Part shown: one piece after another, positions 22,449 to 34,454 of the stretch
How the letters are laid out: each line of letters begins with the position of its first letter
How positions within the stretch are numbered: position 1 is the first letter of the stretch
Source: Chrysemys picta bellii
Lineage: Eukaryota > Chordata > Testudines > Emydidae
DNA length: 64,000 bases
NCBI RefSeq assembly: GCF_011386835.1
Contig: NC_088805.1
Location: 19,092,836-19,156,835 of the forward strand
Direction of reading: 5' to 3'
Program-made: the position numbers and the translations under genes
The notes under the pieces: model-generated
Told to the model about the DNA's origin: nothing
What the model saw: the letters and a program-made list of their open reading frames with translations, nothing else
Database searches by the model: none

Positions 22449-23081
22449 GGGTTACCATATTTTGAGCCTCCAAAAGGAGGACACTCCACAGGGCCCTGGC
22501 CCCGCCCCCAGCCCCGCCCCAACTCCGTCCCCTCCCCTGCTTCCCACGAATATTTGATTCGCGGGAAGCCTGAAGCAGGTAAAGAGGGTGTGGGGGGAGG
22601 AGGTGCGGCCCGGTCTGGCCCCCCCGGCGTCTCCAGCCTGGGTCGGCTCGGGCCCTGGGGTGCCGGCCCCGGGCCCGGCCCCCGGCTGAGCACCCCCGGC
22701 CCGGGCCCAGCACCGCCGGTCCCCAGCCCGGCGGAGCACCCCCGGCCCAGGCCCAGCACCACCGGTCCCCGGCCCCCGGGCCCCCAGCCAAGCACCCCCG
22801 GCCCGCTCGGCACCCCCCGGCCCCGTGGCCCTCGGCGCCGCCGGCGCCCGGCGCCCCCGGCACTCGGCACCCCCGGCCCCGCCGGCGCTCAGTGCCCCCA
22901 GGCCCCCGGCACCGCCGGTGCTCGGGCCCGCCGGCGCCCGGCACCGCAGGCCCCCCCGGCAGTGCCCTGCCGGTCCCAATTTTCCCGGACATGTCCGGCT
23001 TTTTGGGATTTCCCCCCGGACGGGGATTTGGAGCCCAAAAAGCCGGACATGTCCGGGAAAATCTGGATGTATAGGAACCCT
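22449..23081. mobile_element. GC-rich MITE with minisatellite core and terminal hairpin
   Basis: Imperfect inverted ends gggttaccata and tataggaaccc are each bordered by TA, compatible with a Tc1/mariner-type TA duplication. From about 22600 to 22970 the interior is a degenerate C/G-rich minisatellite built on units like 'cccggcccgggcccagcacc' and 'ccggtccccagcccggcgga'. At 22984-23060 a hairpin pairs cccggacatgtccggctttt with aaaagccggacatgtccggg. The long open frames across this stretch (up to 262 residues) are pure composition artefacts. Confidence 0.7.
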
Positions 23082-23184
23082 AGAAAAAGGGACTAAGGCT
23101 CTTAAGAAGCAAGAGCAAGTATAACGATGGAGTAACCCCTAGTGCAGACACAGTCCTACTGGAAAAAATACAGGATTTTGCCAG

Positions 23185-23255
23185 TAATAAGCTGCGTCCA
23201 CACTATAGTGTACCTGCACTAGCAAAATGCTCCTAGTGTAGACCTGGCTTAATTT
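23185..23255. mobile_element. MITE fragment
   Basis: 'ccacactatagtgtacctgc' and 'ctagtgtagacctggctt' are reminiscent of the ends of the Harbinger-like MITEs seen at 17.5 kb and 59.4 kb, with most of the interior missing. Confidence 0.45.
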
Positions 23256-25394
23256 TCATACTGGTGTGACATAACCAGACTAGAAAGGTGTGCACCACAG
23301 TTTAGGATGCTGTTTACTAAGTTTTCTCTGTTTGTGTGTGTGCACGTTTGTCCATCAGTTGAAGACTGGAATGGAGGATTAAAAAAAAATCGATCAGATT
23401 TGGTCAGAAAACAGCCCAAAATAATAAAACCAAAAACCTTTAACTGCACCTTTTGTAGATTTTCACTCACTGGTCTATTTAACAAACACTGCCTTCTTGA
23501 ATTGAATATGTTTTTTGCGGGGGAGAGGGGAAACATTATCCCTAGGACGATGCATGGATGTCTCTGCCTTAAAACAAATAGAGCACAGTCCTGATACTCC
23601 TGATTCGCACAGCACAACGAGTAGTAATGTTTTCTGCATCCACTTGTACATAGCTCACACACCCACTCAGACAGTACCAAAAGATGGCCACAATATTGTG
23701 CGGTTATTATTTACCACCATATATTATCTCATTTCCTTTTAATGGCCAGCTTGCTGGAAACTTCAGGCTCAAAACCTTGCATTGTTTAAAAGCAAAATAA
23801 AATACTATATATTTTTAAAGACTCCTCCCCCCTTGTTCCCTCCTCCTCACCCCTCAAAATTAATTCTCCAGAGCTGCAGGGAGATGCTTATGGCAATGGT
23901 TGTGAATGCACGTGTAGGGGTGTTGTTTCCTATTAAGTTTGGCATCAGATTCAAGTCTACAGGGGCTTGCTTAAGATGATAGGAAGAGGGAGTTTTATCA
24001 TGAGCCAAGCTGACAGAAAAGCCCGCTAATGGGACTTGAGGCATACACGCGAAAGAAAGTGCCAAAACATTAAGCTACCGCCAAGTGTCAGAGGGCCACT
24101 GATTTATTGCAGCAATTTTGCCACTGTGTCCTTCTTTATAAGGTCCCATAAGTCCTTCCTGCTGGCAAGAAAGCATGAGCTGCTGCAGCTAGGGGAGAAG
24201 TTTAGATCCACAGCACAGAGACTGGCCAAGAGAAAGGAGGGGGGATGGAAAGGAGGAGGAAATCGAATGTTGACTTGAACTTGCCCCAGGCAGGAATGAG
24301 TCCTCTTAGGTCCACTGGCTCCTTGACAGTTTGATGAAATGACTCAGGGCCTCCCTATGGCTAGACCAGCTTAGGCTTCTGAGTACCAGGGTAGAGCTGT
24401 AAGAAACAGATTGAGCCTCAGGGCAGCAATTTTTTTCCCCTTCTCTCCTCAGCATTTGGCTAGGGGAAAGGGAGGTTATGAGCACTACAGATGTATGTGC
24501 TGAGCCTTTGTCTATGTGCATGTAGGAGGGAAGGGGGTGGGGGGAGAAGAACAGCACGAGTGTATTAGTAGTGGCAGCCAAGGGTAGCCCTGAGCACTAT
24601 AACTAATTTTGAGGGGCAATGATGCATCGTATGGTCTGTCTGCTGTTTGGTCTGAGGGGGCCCCTGTTGTGAAGCAGCAATCAAGAGGACATTTTGTTAA
24701 GTGACCAACAGCTGTCATTTGCAAGCTGAGAGGAGAGAAGGAAGGGGCGGGGGCGTGGGGGTGGTGAACATTGTACCTTGGAGGCAGAGCACATTAATCC
24801 ACCAAGCTGCCTCAGGTTTAACTCTAAAAATGCTTAGTGCCTCCTCCACTCTATTACCCTTCCTGAAAGATGCATTCCTCTCATGAGGCGTGGATCCGTT
24901 AGACAGTGAGAGCTTCCTTACCTCTCTGGGTCAAGGAACCAAGGCTAAAATACTGTGTAAGTCTCTTTTCATTCCAAAAATCAAGTTGATCTGCTGCAGC
25001 TTAGGGTCAATCCCGCAAGGACTGTTTCCCCCCCCCCCCCCTTTCCTTAGCACTCAAATTAATCAAGGAAGCCCCTGACACTTAGTCATTTCATGCTGTA
25101 CAACATAAAAGACAGTCCCCTGATGATCCATGCTAGGATCTATTAAAAGGGCTGGGGTGTGGGGAGGAGGAGGGAGAGTGCTAAGAAAGAGGGGAGAAGA
25201 GAAAAGGGGGGAGGGAAAAAACCTCAACCTTTTTGATTTTTTAGGATAAAAGCTGGAGGACTTTGTTACAAATTCTAGCCTACATCAAAATACCTTAAAT
25301 AATTCAAAGAACATGTTAAAGGGAAGAAACTGAATGTTGCTCTGATGTTCAGTTGCTGCAACGCAGAATATTACCCAAAACACCACAGCCTGTT
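23256..25394. other. Unique non-coding sequence with a poly-C tract
   Basis: A 14-base C-run is at 25028-25041 and purine-rich ggagggg stretches lie near 25150-25220. No exon or transposon was recognised. Confidence 0.4.
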
Positions 25395-25970
25395 AAGGGA
25401 GAGAGCAGCCTTGAGCATTTCAGTTCTTTAGAAAAATGTCAGAACCTGTAAAAATCATAATTTCCAGCAACTATTTTTTTTTTTTTTTTTTTTTGCATGA
25501 TGTAAACTCAGTGAGACTGAAATGTAGGTTTCTGACAAGCTGTTAACAAGACAACTTTAGAAATCTGTCTGGAGCTCTCAGGGAGATGGCTGCCATTTCA
25601 TTGCTTCGAAGAAGTTCATGACATGACAAGCAAAAATCAGGGAACAGAGACCTAAAAACCACGGTGTAATTTTCATTTGCTTCTGTCGTGAAAGAATCCA
25701 GGCAGAAATATTAGAAGGCTGCACAACTAAAAAAGCCAGCGACTGGAAAATCATTGCTTGGGTTTGACAAGCACATCTTTTTATGCTGAAAATGGATTTT
25801 TTCCCCTCTCTTACGTGAAATAATTTTGTTTTAAAAAAGGATTGACTCCAAATTATTTCATGAGCTCCTCAAGGATTCTAAGAGCTGCCGGTTCATACTG
25901 TCTAAAAATGATCTGGTTAATATGAAACTTTTTCTACCTTTAGGGAAATATAAAAGATGGTGCTACCTTT
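25395..25970. promoter_or_regulatory. Candidate conserved non-coding element with embedded poly-T
   Basis: A complex, repeat-free block with sequence such as 'ttcattgcttcgaagaagtt', 'gtcgtgaaagaatccaggca' and 'ttacgtgaaataattttgtt', interrupted near its start by a 21-base T-run (25474-25494). Texture and position in a probable intron suit an ancient vertebrate enhancer. The call is inference from appearance; an alignment is needed to establish conservation. Confidence 0.35.
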
Positions 25971-26784
25971 TCTTATGGCACACTGCAAGCGTCTGCTTTA
26001 CTCTAGAGTAACCCAATGGACACGGCTGTAATAGAAGGGCGTTTAATAAAAACAAATTCACATAAATAAAGAATCTGAGCACCCAGTGTCATCCAAACAC
26101 TAGAGCTCACACCTCACTCAAGAGAATCTTTCTAGGCTAACCAAGCTGGAATCACAAAATACAGAACTGAGTTAAAGAAGGTCTGGGGGTTCATCACACA
26201 TCTGGCATCAGGCCTTAGTATACCAGTCAACAGGCCCCCTATGACTCTTTGGAGGAACTAAATGGTCTCTTTTCCAGACTCTATCCAGGTTGCAGCATGA
26301 TTAGACACAAGTGGGAAACCTACATGGTAGAATCTGTGATCATGAAAGGGAGACCAAAGGTGAGAATCTGGCTCAAAATCTCTTTCTATGTAAAACTGAT
26401 AATCTGAAAGAGTTTTCTCACATTGGATTAGCTCCATAAATGTCAGGACACCAGGCGATGCATCTTACTTCTGTTTTGTGTTCCTTCATTCAACTTTCTA
26501 GGTACAGGTAACATACTCTTTCAGCCAAAGATGTGGATCTAGCTCTGGCATCCAAAATTGAAAAGTTAGTCTTAGTTCAATTCTTAACAATAGTGTTACA
26601 AGTATGGACCTATAAGTATGGACCTTATAGTATAAGTGCTGAGATCCATGCACTGACAATTTGACAAATTTTCCCCTCCGTTACAGTGCTTTGACATTAT
26701 AGTGATAGATGCTTTAGGGAACCCTAAGACAGACATTTACACATTTTCAACTCCGTGGTTAATTACAGCCTGCACTGACATGAA
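25971..26784. other. Unique non-coding sequence
   Basis: 'tataagtatggaccttatag' partly repeats itself at 26605-26630 as a small tandem. Nothing else was recognised. Confidence 0.4.
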
Positions 26785-26842
26785 GATAGAGTGGATGATC
26801 CAGTAGATCATTTCTATCTCTACCATCTATGATTCTACGACT
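26785..26842 (+). mobile_element. CR1 extreme 3' tail fragment
   Basis: 'gatgatccagtagatcattt' followed by 'ctatgattctacgac' matches the end of CR1 elements, whose 3' terminus is an attctatga-type repeat. Very short. Confidence 0.55.
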
Positions 26843-27390
26843 GATATAAATGGGGTACCTACCTTTGGTTTAACTAAGGGCCAGAATTTGGCCCAGTATT
26901 TACACAGACCAGGCAAATAATGAACTGAAGTTTTTTCATCCCTTCTTCTTTCAATTCTTTTCTACACAGCTCAATGGTGCAAATCTAAAGCTGCTTTTGG
27001 ATAATTGAAAGGACAGTGCACACAAAGTTGAATGGCTGACACTGCATTTCACCAATTTACAATGCGGAGGGAACTCTGACAAGAAAAGAAGTCTGGTTTG
27101 TCCCTCTTCAGAGGCAATGACAAGTTCTTTTCATTCCCCACTTACTATGGCATTGTGTGGCCTGTCAGTCATTTTCTTTTCATTAGGCAGACGCTTTGGG
27201 AGACATCACAGTGTCAGTGCTCTACATGGGCTTTCACTGAGAAGCTAGAGAAAGATCCATTACTTCTTTTTTATTCCGTAGTTTTAAAATGTGACTAACC
27301 TCACCCGCTTCTAACAGGTGGCTCATCCTACCCCTCCTTCCAAACAGCCTGCTTGTTTGGGCATTCCTAGCCCCTTGGTTCTGCCCAAAT
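26843..27390. other. Unique non-coding sequence
   Basis: No repeat or exon recognised. Confidence 0.4.
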
Positions 27391-27425
27391 TAGCTCTAAG
27401 GTGCCACACGTACTCCTGTTCTTTA
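27391..27425 (-). mobile_element. SINE body fragment
   Basis: 'ctctaaggtgccacacgtac' followed by 'tcctgttcttt' is the antisense of the SINE body start, of the same subfamily as the hairpin at 41468. It is a 35-bp relic ending at the same head/body junction. Confidence 0.65.
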
Positions 27426-28507
27426 TGAAACTGTGGTTCCCCAATATCCTCACACTCCAAGATGGCTCCTTAGAGGAGAGAGTAAAACGGAGAGAGAATT
27501 TTCAATTACTCTGCCACCCCATCATCCTAGCAGCTGGGGTATTCTGTGTATAATATTCAACAGCGACCCAGATTTAACATGAAGAAACGCTAGTCCTTGT
27601 CTGCAACCAGGAAGTAGAGTCAGACAAAGAGCAAATATTAACTCAAAAAGCAAACTATTTGCAATGGTGAAGGGTGAAGACAATTGTGGTTTGACTACAT
27701 AAGCCTTACTAAATTTAAAGAGGGAGGTTGGGTTATTTTGCATTTGACAAAAAGTCATTACATCACTTCATGATATTGTAATCCCTCATCGAAACCATAG
27801 CTATCTGTCCAGATCTCTCAAGCTTATTGTAAATATATATATTTTTTCTAATTGGGCCTTATCTAGTCCAGGTGTACATTTAAATGCTATATCCGTGTCA
27901 CAATAGGATAACAAAAGGAGCAAAAAGCACTAAAACACTAAGAAATAACAAGGGTTTGTTAAATGTGCCTCTTCTATGACTGGAATACATTTAGATATTC
28001 TTAGCTCTCCTGCGGTATTGCATGTAACTCTGTTTGGGAATTTCATTTACCTATATATTTGGTGGAAAACATGCATGGCTGTCTTTATTAGTTGGCAGGA
28101 AGCTGGTATAGGAAATTTCAGCAAGGAACGCAGTAGATAAAATGCTTTTTAATCCATTAATATCATACTTAATAAAACTGACCCTTCCAGAATGAACAGC
28201 AACTTGTGGCTATGGAACATGTTGTGCTTTGTTATGACTAAGTCATGGGAATATTTATTTTATTTTACTTTACAAATAAAGAGCTGCATTTGTCCCATTT
28301 GATCCTCCTGTCGACTTAACTCCTTTGCAAGCCATTGCTTCTCCCCCTCCAGACACATTCTTGAAAAAGTAGAGCTACTGGTTTTCACATGGTGGCAATG
28401 AAACCACAGAATGGGCTACACATCAACACATGCACCCAGCCACACATATGCACAACGTGTGTTCCAAGGCATGGGAGGAGTTAAAAGAAACTGGGCCAAG
28501 ACTGTTT
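27426..28507. other. Unique non-coding sequence
   Basis: AT-rich. No exon or transposon was recognised. Confidence 0.4.
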
Positions 28508-28637
28508 TTAAAGAACTTGTGCCCAACATTTTCAAACTTGGATGTCTAAAGTTTGGCACCTAATTCCAAAAAAGGTGTATTTTAGGTACCCAACTTGGGG
28601 TATCCAAATTTGAAAATGTTGGGCACAAGTTCTTTAA
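28508..28637. mobile_element. Small palindromic MITE
   Basis: Arms 28508-28543 (ttaaagaacttgtgcccaac...) and 28602-28637 are inverted repeats of about 36 bp with one or two mismatches, leaving a 58-bp interior that is itself partly palindromic (aagtttggcacc / ggtacccaactt). Related fragments with 'ttttgaaaatgttgg' texture occur near 3320 and 32000-32270. No coding capacity. Confidence 0.65.
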
Positions 28638-30714
28638 CAACTTTATAGGTCTGGCCATCTTAGGACAAGTGGTGACACCAAACAGAGCTTGCAAATTGCA
28701 TACAAGATAATCTATTCCCATGGTTATATACATTATTTTTAGCATAATGTACAATTTGGAATTTGGACCTGAAACTTAATCAAAGGGAGAAGGACCTACA
28801 GAATTCCCTATTTGTCTTAAATCAGGAAAACAAAATACATTAGATAATAATTTCAGCGGATGTCCTAATGTAAGATGACTCAGATACATGGTTCTGTTAA
28901 GGCCTTTTAACTGTCCAAAAGGAAAGTCTTTGGTGCTGTCACATGTATGATTTAGAATACTTATGTATAATTAACATTATAATCAATGTTATATAATCCC
29001 ATTGCTATTTAACTCATAAAAGACTGTTTGCTGTTGTTGATAATAAAGTATAAACCTTATAATAACTACCAGTCATGTCTGCATGATCATCATCATTCAA
29101 TCTGGTTAATGATTTTACACAACCAGGGAATCATCGACAGAAGCCCATTTCCTCTGTGAGGCAGCCATCAGCATATGTGCTAGAACACTTCAACCACGGT
29201 TGTTGAGGGAAGGAAAGCCTGGCCTCCTTGATTGTACTAGTAGGTGGTCCAGGCCCGGGGCAAAAAAATTACAAAGATGGCAGCTGAAGAACATTTTAAA
29301 TCCAAGGTGTAAAGGGAACAGAAAGTTTAGATGCATACAATGCAACTCTTTAACAGTCAAATTTGAACGGACTTCTTCCTTTCACTCCATCCAGCCCTCA
29401 AAGCTGCAGAGATAGATAAGTCACAGAGGTGAAGGAAACCATTGCTTGGAGTGTTCACGTGTATTTTTACTGAATGTTATGCAATGAAGTAACGGAGGCC
29501 TGGGCCCCTGTCATTAACCAGCTTTTGCCTTGAACTATTGAAAGACAAACTTGAAAATTATAGGTTTCACTTTAGATTAGAAATTGTGGGTGCTTATCTG
29601 AAATGTTGAATACTCTCCACCATCTCACCTCATCCATTTTTTCACTTCCCGTTCAGTAACCCCTGGTTACCCAACTTGCTCTTACCAACCTTCAAATCCT
29701 CAATGCCCCACCCAAAGTTAACAATCTACGGAAGCGTCTACCTACCTTTGCATTCCATTTGCATCAGCTGGAAAGGTAGTCTGGCCTGCACTGACCTGAA
29801 AGATGAAGTTTGGAGCCTCTGGAAAGTTCTGAAGGAGTCTAACATGGATTTGAAACCCTCCACAACTGACCCTTCAGCAACACTTAAAATTAGTTTGGGG
29901 TCAACCCACTTTTTGTTGTTGTTTGCAAATTTAATATTTTTATTTATTTTTACATACATTTTTCCTTCAGAGCAAGTGTCTGCTTGGATGGATTGTTGGA
30001 TGTTAACAGCTGGCTCTCTGCAAGCAAACTGACAACAATGAATGCGAGCCCCAACTGTTTGATAAGCCTTTCCTCAGTAGTGATATCTTTCCCCAGGACT
30101 AACTCACAACAGGATGGTTGAAAAGAAGGAACACCTCAAGAGGAGGAGAAGTAGGCGAAGAACAGTAGATTAAAGAACAAAGATAACAAAAAACAACCCC
30201 CTCTCCCCCATTGTGGGCTAGCAATGGGATGGGACTACAAATATAGCCCTACTTCCATGCTCACTGCTACCTTTAATTGCTATTCAGCATAATTACCACA
30301 CCTTAGAAACACCTATGATTAGATTAGATGGAACAAACTAGTATGTATTAGTCATGAAGCCAAAAAACATTCCATTAAGGAAACTGATTTCAGTTGCAAA
30401 AAAATTAGTATAAGCAAGAGTGAATATAAAAATCTAATTGAAAAACTGGAAAATACTTTCATGCTGTCCATTTTAACCACTCTCTACTTAGTATATTGAA
30501 GTTAAGAATACAGGCCTTGCTGCTGCGATACATGGGAGGTACAATAGTGCTGGGAGTAAATTTTGTACCTGTTGTGATTTTCGTCATATTGCATTTTAGT
30601 ACCCCAGGGCCATTACATCTGCTGAAAATGGCTCGCAGCCACAAGCAGCAGTAAAATGCATCAATAGCAACTCACAACAATAGCATTATTAATGCATGTC
30701 ACTACCACACATGT
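28638..30714. other. Unique non-coding sequence
   Basis: No exon was recognised. The 118-residue plus-strand open frame at 29676-30032 has no recognisable domain and no convincing splice context. Confidence 0.35.
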
Positions 30715-31110
30715 AAGAACAGGAGGAGTTTTCATCGACTGCAGCGTAATTAGATGCCTTTAAATTTGCTTTAAAGCCTTTTAATGAAGCTACACTGTGG
30801 GAAGATTCTCCTCAGCCTTCACATTAAATGTTTGCACAGGTAACTAAAAAGCCCAGGGGCTTCTGGCAAGCTTTTTTGGAATACATGCAGAGAACGACAG
30901 GAACTGAATGTAGTCTCCCCCAAGTATATTTTCATTTTAAATCACACCTAGCACACTTTTGTTTATGCAGCAGAAATACCACTTAAAGCAAACCAGTTTG
31001 TTGGCCCAGCTGGTTAATGAAAAATTGTCACAACTACAAAAACAAATCTTTGTTTTCAATTTTCAGTAAGCAGAGCTTTAAAAGAACAAGCTGCTCTTGA
31101 AACCATGACA
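30715..31110. promoter_or_regulatory. Candidate conserved non-coding element
   Basis: Repeat-free block with 'tcgactgcagcgtaattaga', 'gccttttaatgaagctacac', 'acaggtaactaaaaagccca' and several TAAT/ATTA cores. Looks like a developmental enhancer by texture only; conservation is not testable here. Confidence 0.3.
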
Positions 31111-31676
31111 ATTTTTTTTCCTACCAAAAAAAAAAAAAATTCCTTCCTAGCAACTGCAATTATGATACTTTCATGTCAAATGAATTATATTACTGAAAAT
31201 AAATCTTTCTAAGATGCACAAGAGGGTTATCTGGCTCCAGTCAGACTTATGCATTACTGGTTTTATATGTTGTACTCTACTTGATTAATATAGGTAATCA
31301 AATTATATTGCCTTCCACTGTGCTCTCAAATTCAAGGCTATAATGTTTTCAATGACAAAGTTCATAGAGTTGTATAAAAATGTACCTCATGCTGTACCAG
31401 CCCTTTACTGCTGTAGTAAAACACCATTTTCAATTTAGTAATAAGTGATATAAAACAGAGTGTCTTGATTGGCAGGGTCGTATTCATCATGCGGTGCCCT
31501 TTGATGCAGCATACTTCAGAATGGAAACGTAAGGAAAGAATCTACCACAATATCGGACACTGATCCCTTTTTCTGGAATTTTTCTAAAAGCAGCACTGAT
31601 TTCTTCCCGCAAGAATGTATAGAGGGCTATAGAAGGGCAGACTCAGAGAAGTACATTCATTTAATTGAGTTCCCAT
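31111..31676. other. AT-rich non-coding sequence
   Basis: A- and T-runs near 31110-31140. No exon or transposon recognised. Confidence 0.4.
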
Positions 31677-31684
31677 CATATAAA

Positions 31685-31799
31685 AAGCAACGGAGAGTCT
31701 AGTGGCACCTTTAAGACTAACAGATGATGTATTGGAGCATAAGCTTTCGTGGGTGAATGCCCACTTCATCGGATGCCGGCTACCCCTCTGATACTTGAC
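31685..31799 (-). mobile_element. Rearranged SINE: head joined to inverted body
   Basis: Read on the plus strand, the body runs from aagcaacggagagtctagtg to cccacttcatcggatgc and is followed directly by the reverse complement of the head start (cggctacccctctgatac). Head and body are thus in opposite orientation, unlike the normal copy at 14087. An 8-bp direct repeat catataaa (31677-31684 and 31802-31809) flanks the unit. Confidence 0.8.
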
Positions 31800-31884
31800 A
31801 CCATATAAAGGTTTTCCTGCGCTGTAGCCATTCCTGTAACATTGCTTCCTACCTTGAATGGTAAATAACAAAAAAAGGAGGAAG

Positions 31885-32034
31885 TGTGGCACAGTGGATA
31901 GTGCTCAGTCAGGAAACATGGGTGTTGTGGCTGTGCGACTGACTTGCTGTTTGGTCATAAGCTAGTTGCCTAGGCCTAAATTTTTAAGAGATTAGAGATT
32001 TTGGCTGTTCAGCATGAAACATTGTCTGAAAATG
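31885..32034 (+). mobile_element. MIR-type SINE, 5' part, interrupted
   Basis: 'gtggcacagtggatagtgct' and 'gcgactgacttgctgtttgg' match the start and middle of a MIR-like SINE. The continuation is at 32270-32397, after inserted sequence. Confidence 0.6.
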
Positions 32035-32045
32035 AGGCCCCTTTA

Positions 32046-32192
32046 GAATCACAGAATATCAGGGTTTGAAGGAACCTCAGGAGGTCATCTAGTCCAACCC
32101 CCTGCTCAAAGCAGGACCTAATCCCAACTAAATCATCCCAGCCATAGCTTTGTCAAGCCTTTAAGGTAAGTGCTAAGCTCTTTGTGAACATT
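32046..32192 (-). mobile_element. CR1 3' end inserted in older repeats, 11-bp duplication
   Basis: 'agaatcacagaatatcaggg', 'aaggaacctcaggaggtcat' and 'ctagtccaaccccctgctca' are the antisense of the CR1 3' end. The segment is bounded by a perfect 11-bp direct repeat aggccccttta (32035-32045 and 32193-32203), which marks it as a later insertion into the surrounding repeat. Confidence 0.8.
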
Positions 32193-32269
32193 AGGCCCCT
32201 TTAAGGTGCCTTAAATTGGGTAGTCAAAAACGTAGACATCCAAAATCACTAGTCATTTCTGAACATGTA

Positions 32270-32397
32270 GGCCCTAATCTTTCTGTGCCTCATTTTTCCC
32301 ATCTGTAAAATACTGATAATAATATTTACCTATATTTGTTAAGTACTTTGAGTGCTATAGAGGAAAAGCATATTAACAAAAATATTATTATGAGTAA
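32270..32397 (+). mobile_element. MIR-type SINE, 3' part
   Basis: 'ttctgtgcctcatttttccc', 'atctgtaaaatactgataat' and 'aagtactttgagtgctatag' form the second half of the SINE begun at 31885, ending in an attatta tail. Confidence 0.7.
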
Positions 32398-33574
32398 TAC
32401 CACAGGCTGAGTTATACAACCACTTCATGGGGTACTAGATTATGTTTTTCTGCTAATTGATGTCTTTTCTAAACATGTATATTGAACAAATGATTACACC
32501 AGGAAAGACAACTCTTAGAGTCAGGAATTAGTAATGTTATCCCAGGTTTGTTTCCTTGGCAACTTCACATTTCAAAATCTAACCCAAGGCAAAATATAGG
32601 CAACATATCCTTCTCAAATCATACCCTGATAATCTTGTGATTAAAAGCATCACCATAATGTGGCCTTGCCATAAAATGGAGAATTAACAACTCTATATTA
32701 AATGATCCACTGATGTTGAATAAAATGAAAGTAGCCTTACAAGAATATTTAACACTTAATGAGAGGCTCTGTATTAGAATAGGTTTAATCTAGGATGCAG
32801 CTATAGATGTCATAAGAAGGAATTTATCAGCATTGCTTCCACTAAAACAGAAATGCAAAATTGCTGAAATGAATTAGAAACAGATTAAAAAACTAGGACT
32901 TAAACATAAAAGAGACTGAGCTGATGCCACCCTCAGAGAGCTAATTTGAGATACAGGAGAACTTAATTCGCCTTTAACGGAGGAATCATAGTGTTTGATG
33001 TTATTAAAGAGAAGCCTGCATTATGAAGAAGGAAAGAAAGGCAGATAGTCTTTTGCCTTGTCAATTAAAAATGAAAACCCAACCAGAATATCAGCGGCAG
33101 ACTCAAAGACCCAATAGAATAAATTTACTGTTGCCTTAGGGACCATCAGAGTATCCTATGTGGGACTCTAAAAACAACTAAGCGCTGTGTAAAACATCAC
33201 CAGTTTAGAACATGCTTGCCTATGTTGCACAAATTTAATGCCTGTTGAGATGGATAACTCAGTATTAAAAAAATATACACGGCAATTGAGCAAATGCTTG
33301 GAGCTTGTGAAAAATATGAAATCAGATGAAGCCTCTTGAGTACCCTCTAGACAGTTTGGTCAGAATCTATACAGAAAGAGCTCTCTCCCACCATGATAAG
33401 GCTCCCCAGGATCAGCTACACTATGGCCATACAATGAAGAATAAGTCAATGTATCATCTCTCCTATTACGCAAGAAGAATCTCATATTTTCCATGTGTAT
33501 TACATAGCCCAATTTCTTTCATACACCAAGGACAGTCAGCTCCTTTATAAGTGAAGCTTTCATCTAGCAGACTA
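32398..33574. other. Unique non-coding sequence
   Basis: AT-rich; no exon or transposon recognised. Confidence 0.4.
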
Positions 33575-33990
33575 GATACAAATATTCACAGAGTTTAAGG
33601 TAAATAGGGAGAATTATGTAGTCTAGTTTGCCCTCCTCTATATATCACTGGCCATTACATTTCACCCAGTTACCTCTGTATTAAGCCCAATAACCTGTGT
33701 TTGACTAAAGCATATCTGCAAGAAAGCCTCCGGTCTTGATTTGAAGACATTAAGAGATGGAGATTCTAACACATCCCTTGGTAATTTGTTCTAATAGTTA
33801 ATCACTCTCACTATTAAAAATTGTGAGTTATGGTTAACAATTCTGGTTATGCAAAGGACAAACTGAGTTGATCAAAGATGAGTTTTTTGTTGACAGCCTC
33901 TGTGAGTGTACTCAATATCTACTCTGTCTGATCCAATGAAATCATCTATGACTTACTATTACTACTTGCTAAAAAGGTGTTTGACTGTGT
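33575..33990 (-). mobile_element. CR1 LINE 3' region
   Basis: Antisense CR1 landmarks: 'gtagtctagtttgccctcct', 'gtctt gatttgaagacatta', 'gagatggagattctaacaca', 'cccttggtaatttgttctaa' and 'tagttaatcactctcactat'. Over 400 bp long but diverged, with extra sequence at its far end. Confidence 0.75.
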
Positions 33991-34454
33991 TGAGTGGCCC
34001 TTCTTTGAAATACTGCATCTAAAAAAATCTGCTTCAATCCCAATTTTCATCAATAGACAATCATCTAAGTACTTGTTTCCGAATTAATGAAAGACTTATA
34101 AAGAGCTTTGATCTTGATGGAGGAACCCATCAAGAGTTCCCATTTATCTCGCTACGTGCATGCTTTGATACTCAAGGCTCATGATCACTGCATCAGTGAA
34201 TGTCCTGATGTTGCCATAAATACAGTTAATGAAGCTGTGCTGCATACATATAGCTATCCCTGCTATATATTTCTTCTTTCCTTTTAGCCACTCCTCAGTC
34301 ACAGATATTATAAGGTATACCTGTAGTGTAAGTTAATAACGTCATTTCTATTAATCTGATTCTTACAAAAGTGCATTACAATACCTAATACTGAAAAGTC
34401 AAGTTGTTCTACCTGCACTGTAAGTATACCGAAGCTAAAAGAGGAAGCGTTGTT
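33991..34454. other. Unique non-coding sequence
   Basis: No repeat or exon recognised. Confidence 0.4.

Noticed and set aside
22204..23124. Overlapping long open frames of 99-262 residues on both strands
   Set aside because: They lie in a GC-rich minisatellite where stop codons are rare; the translations are Gly/Ala/Pro/Arg low complexity.
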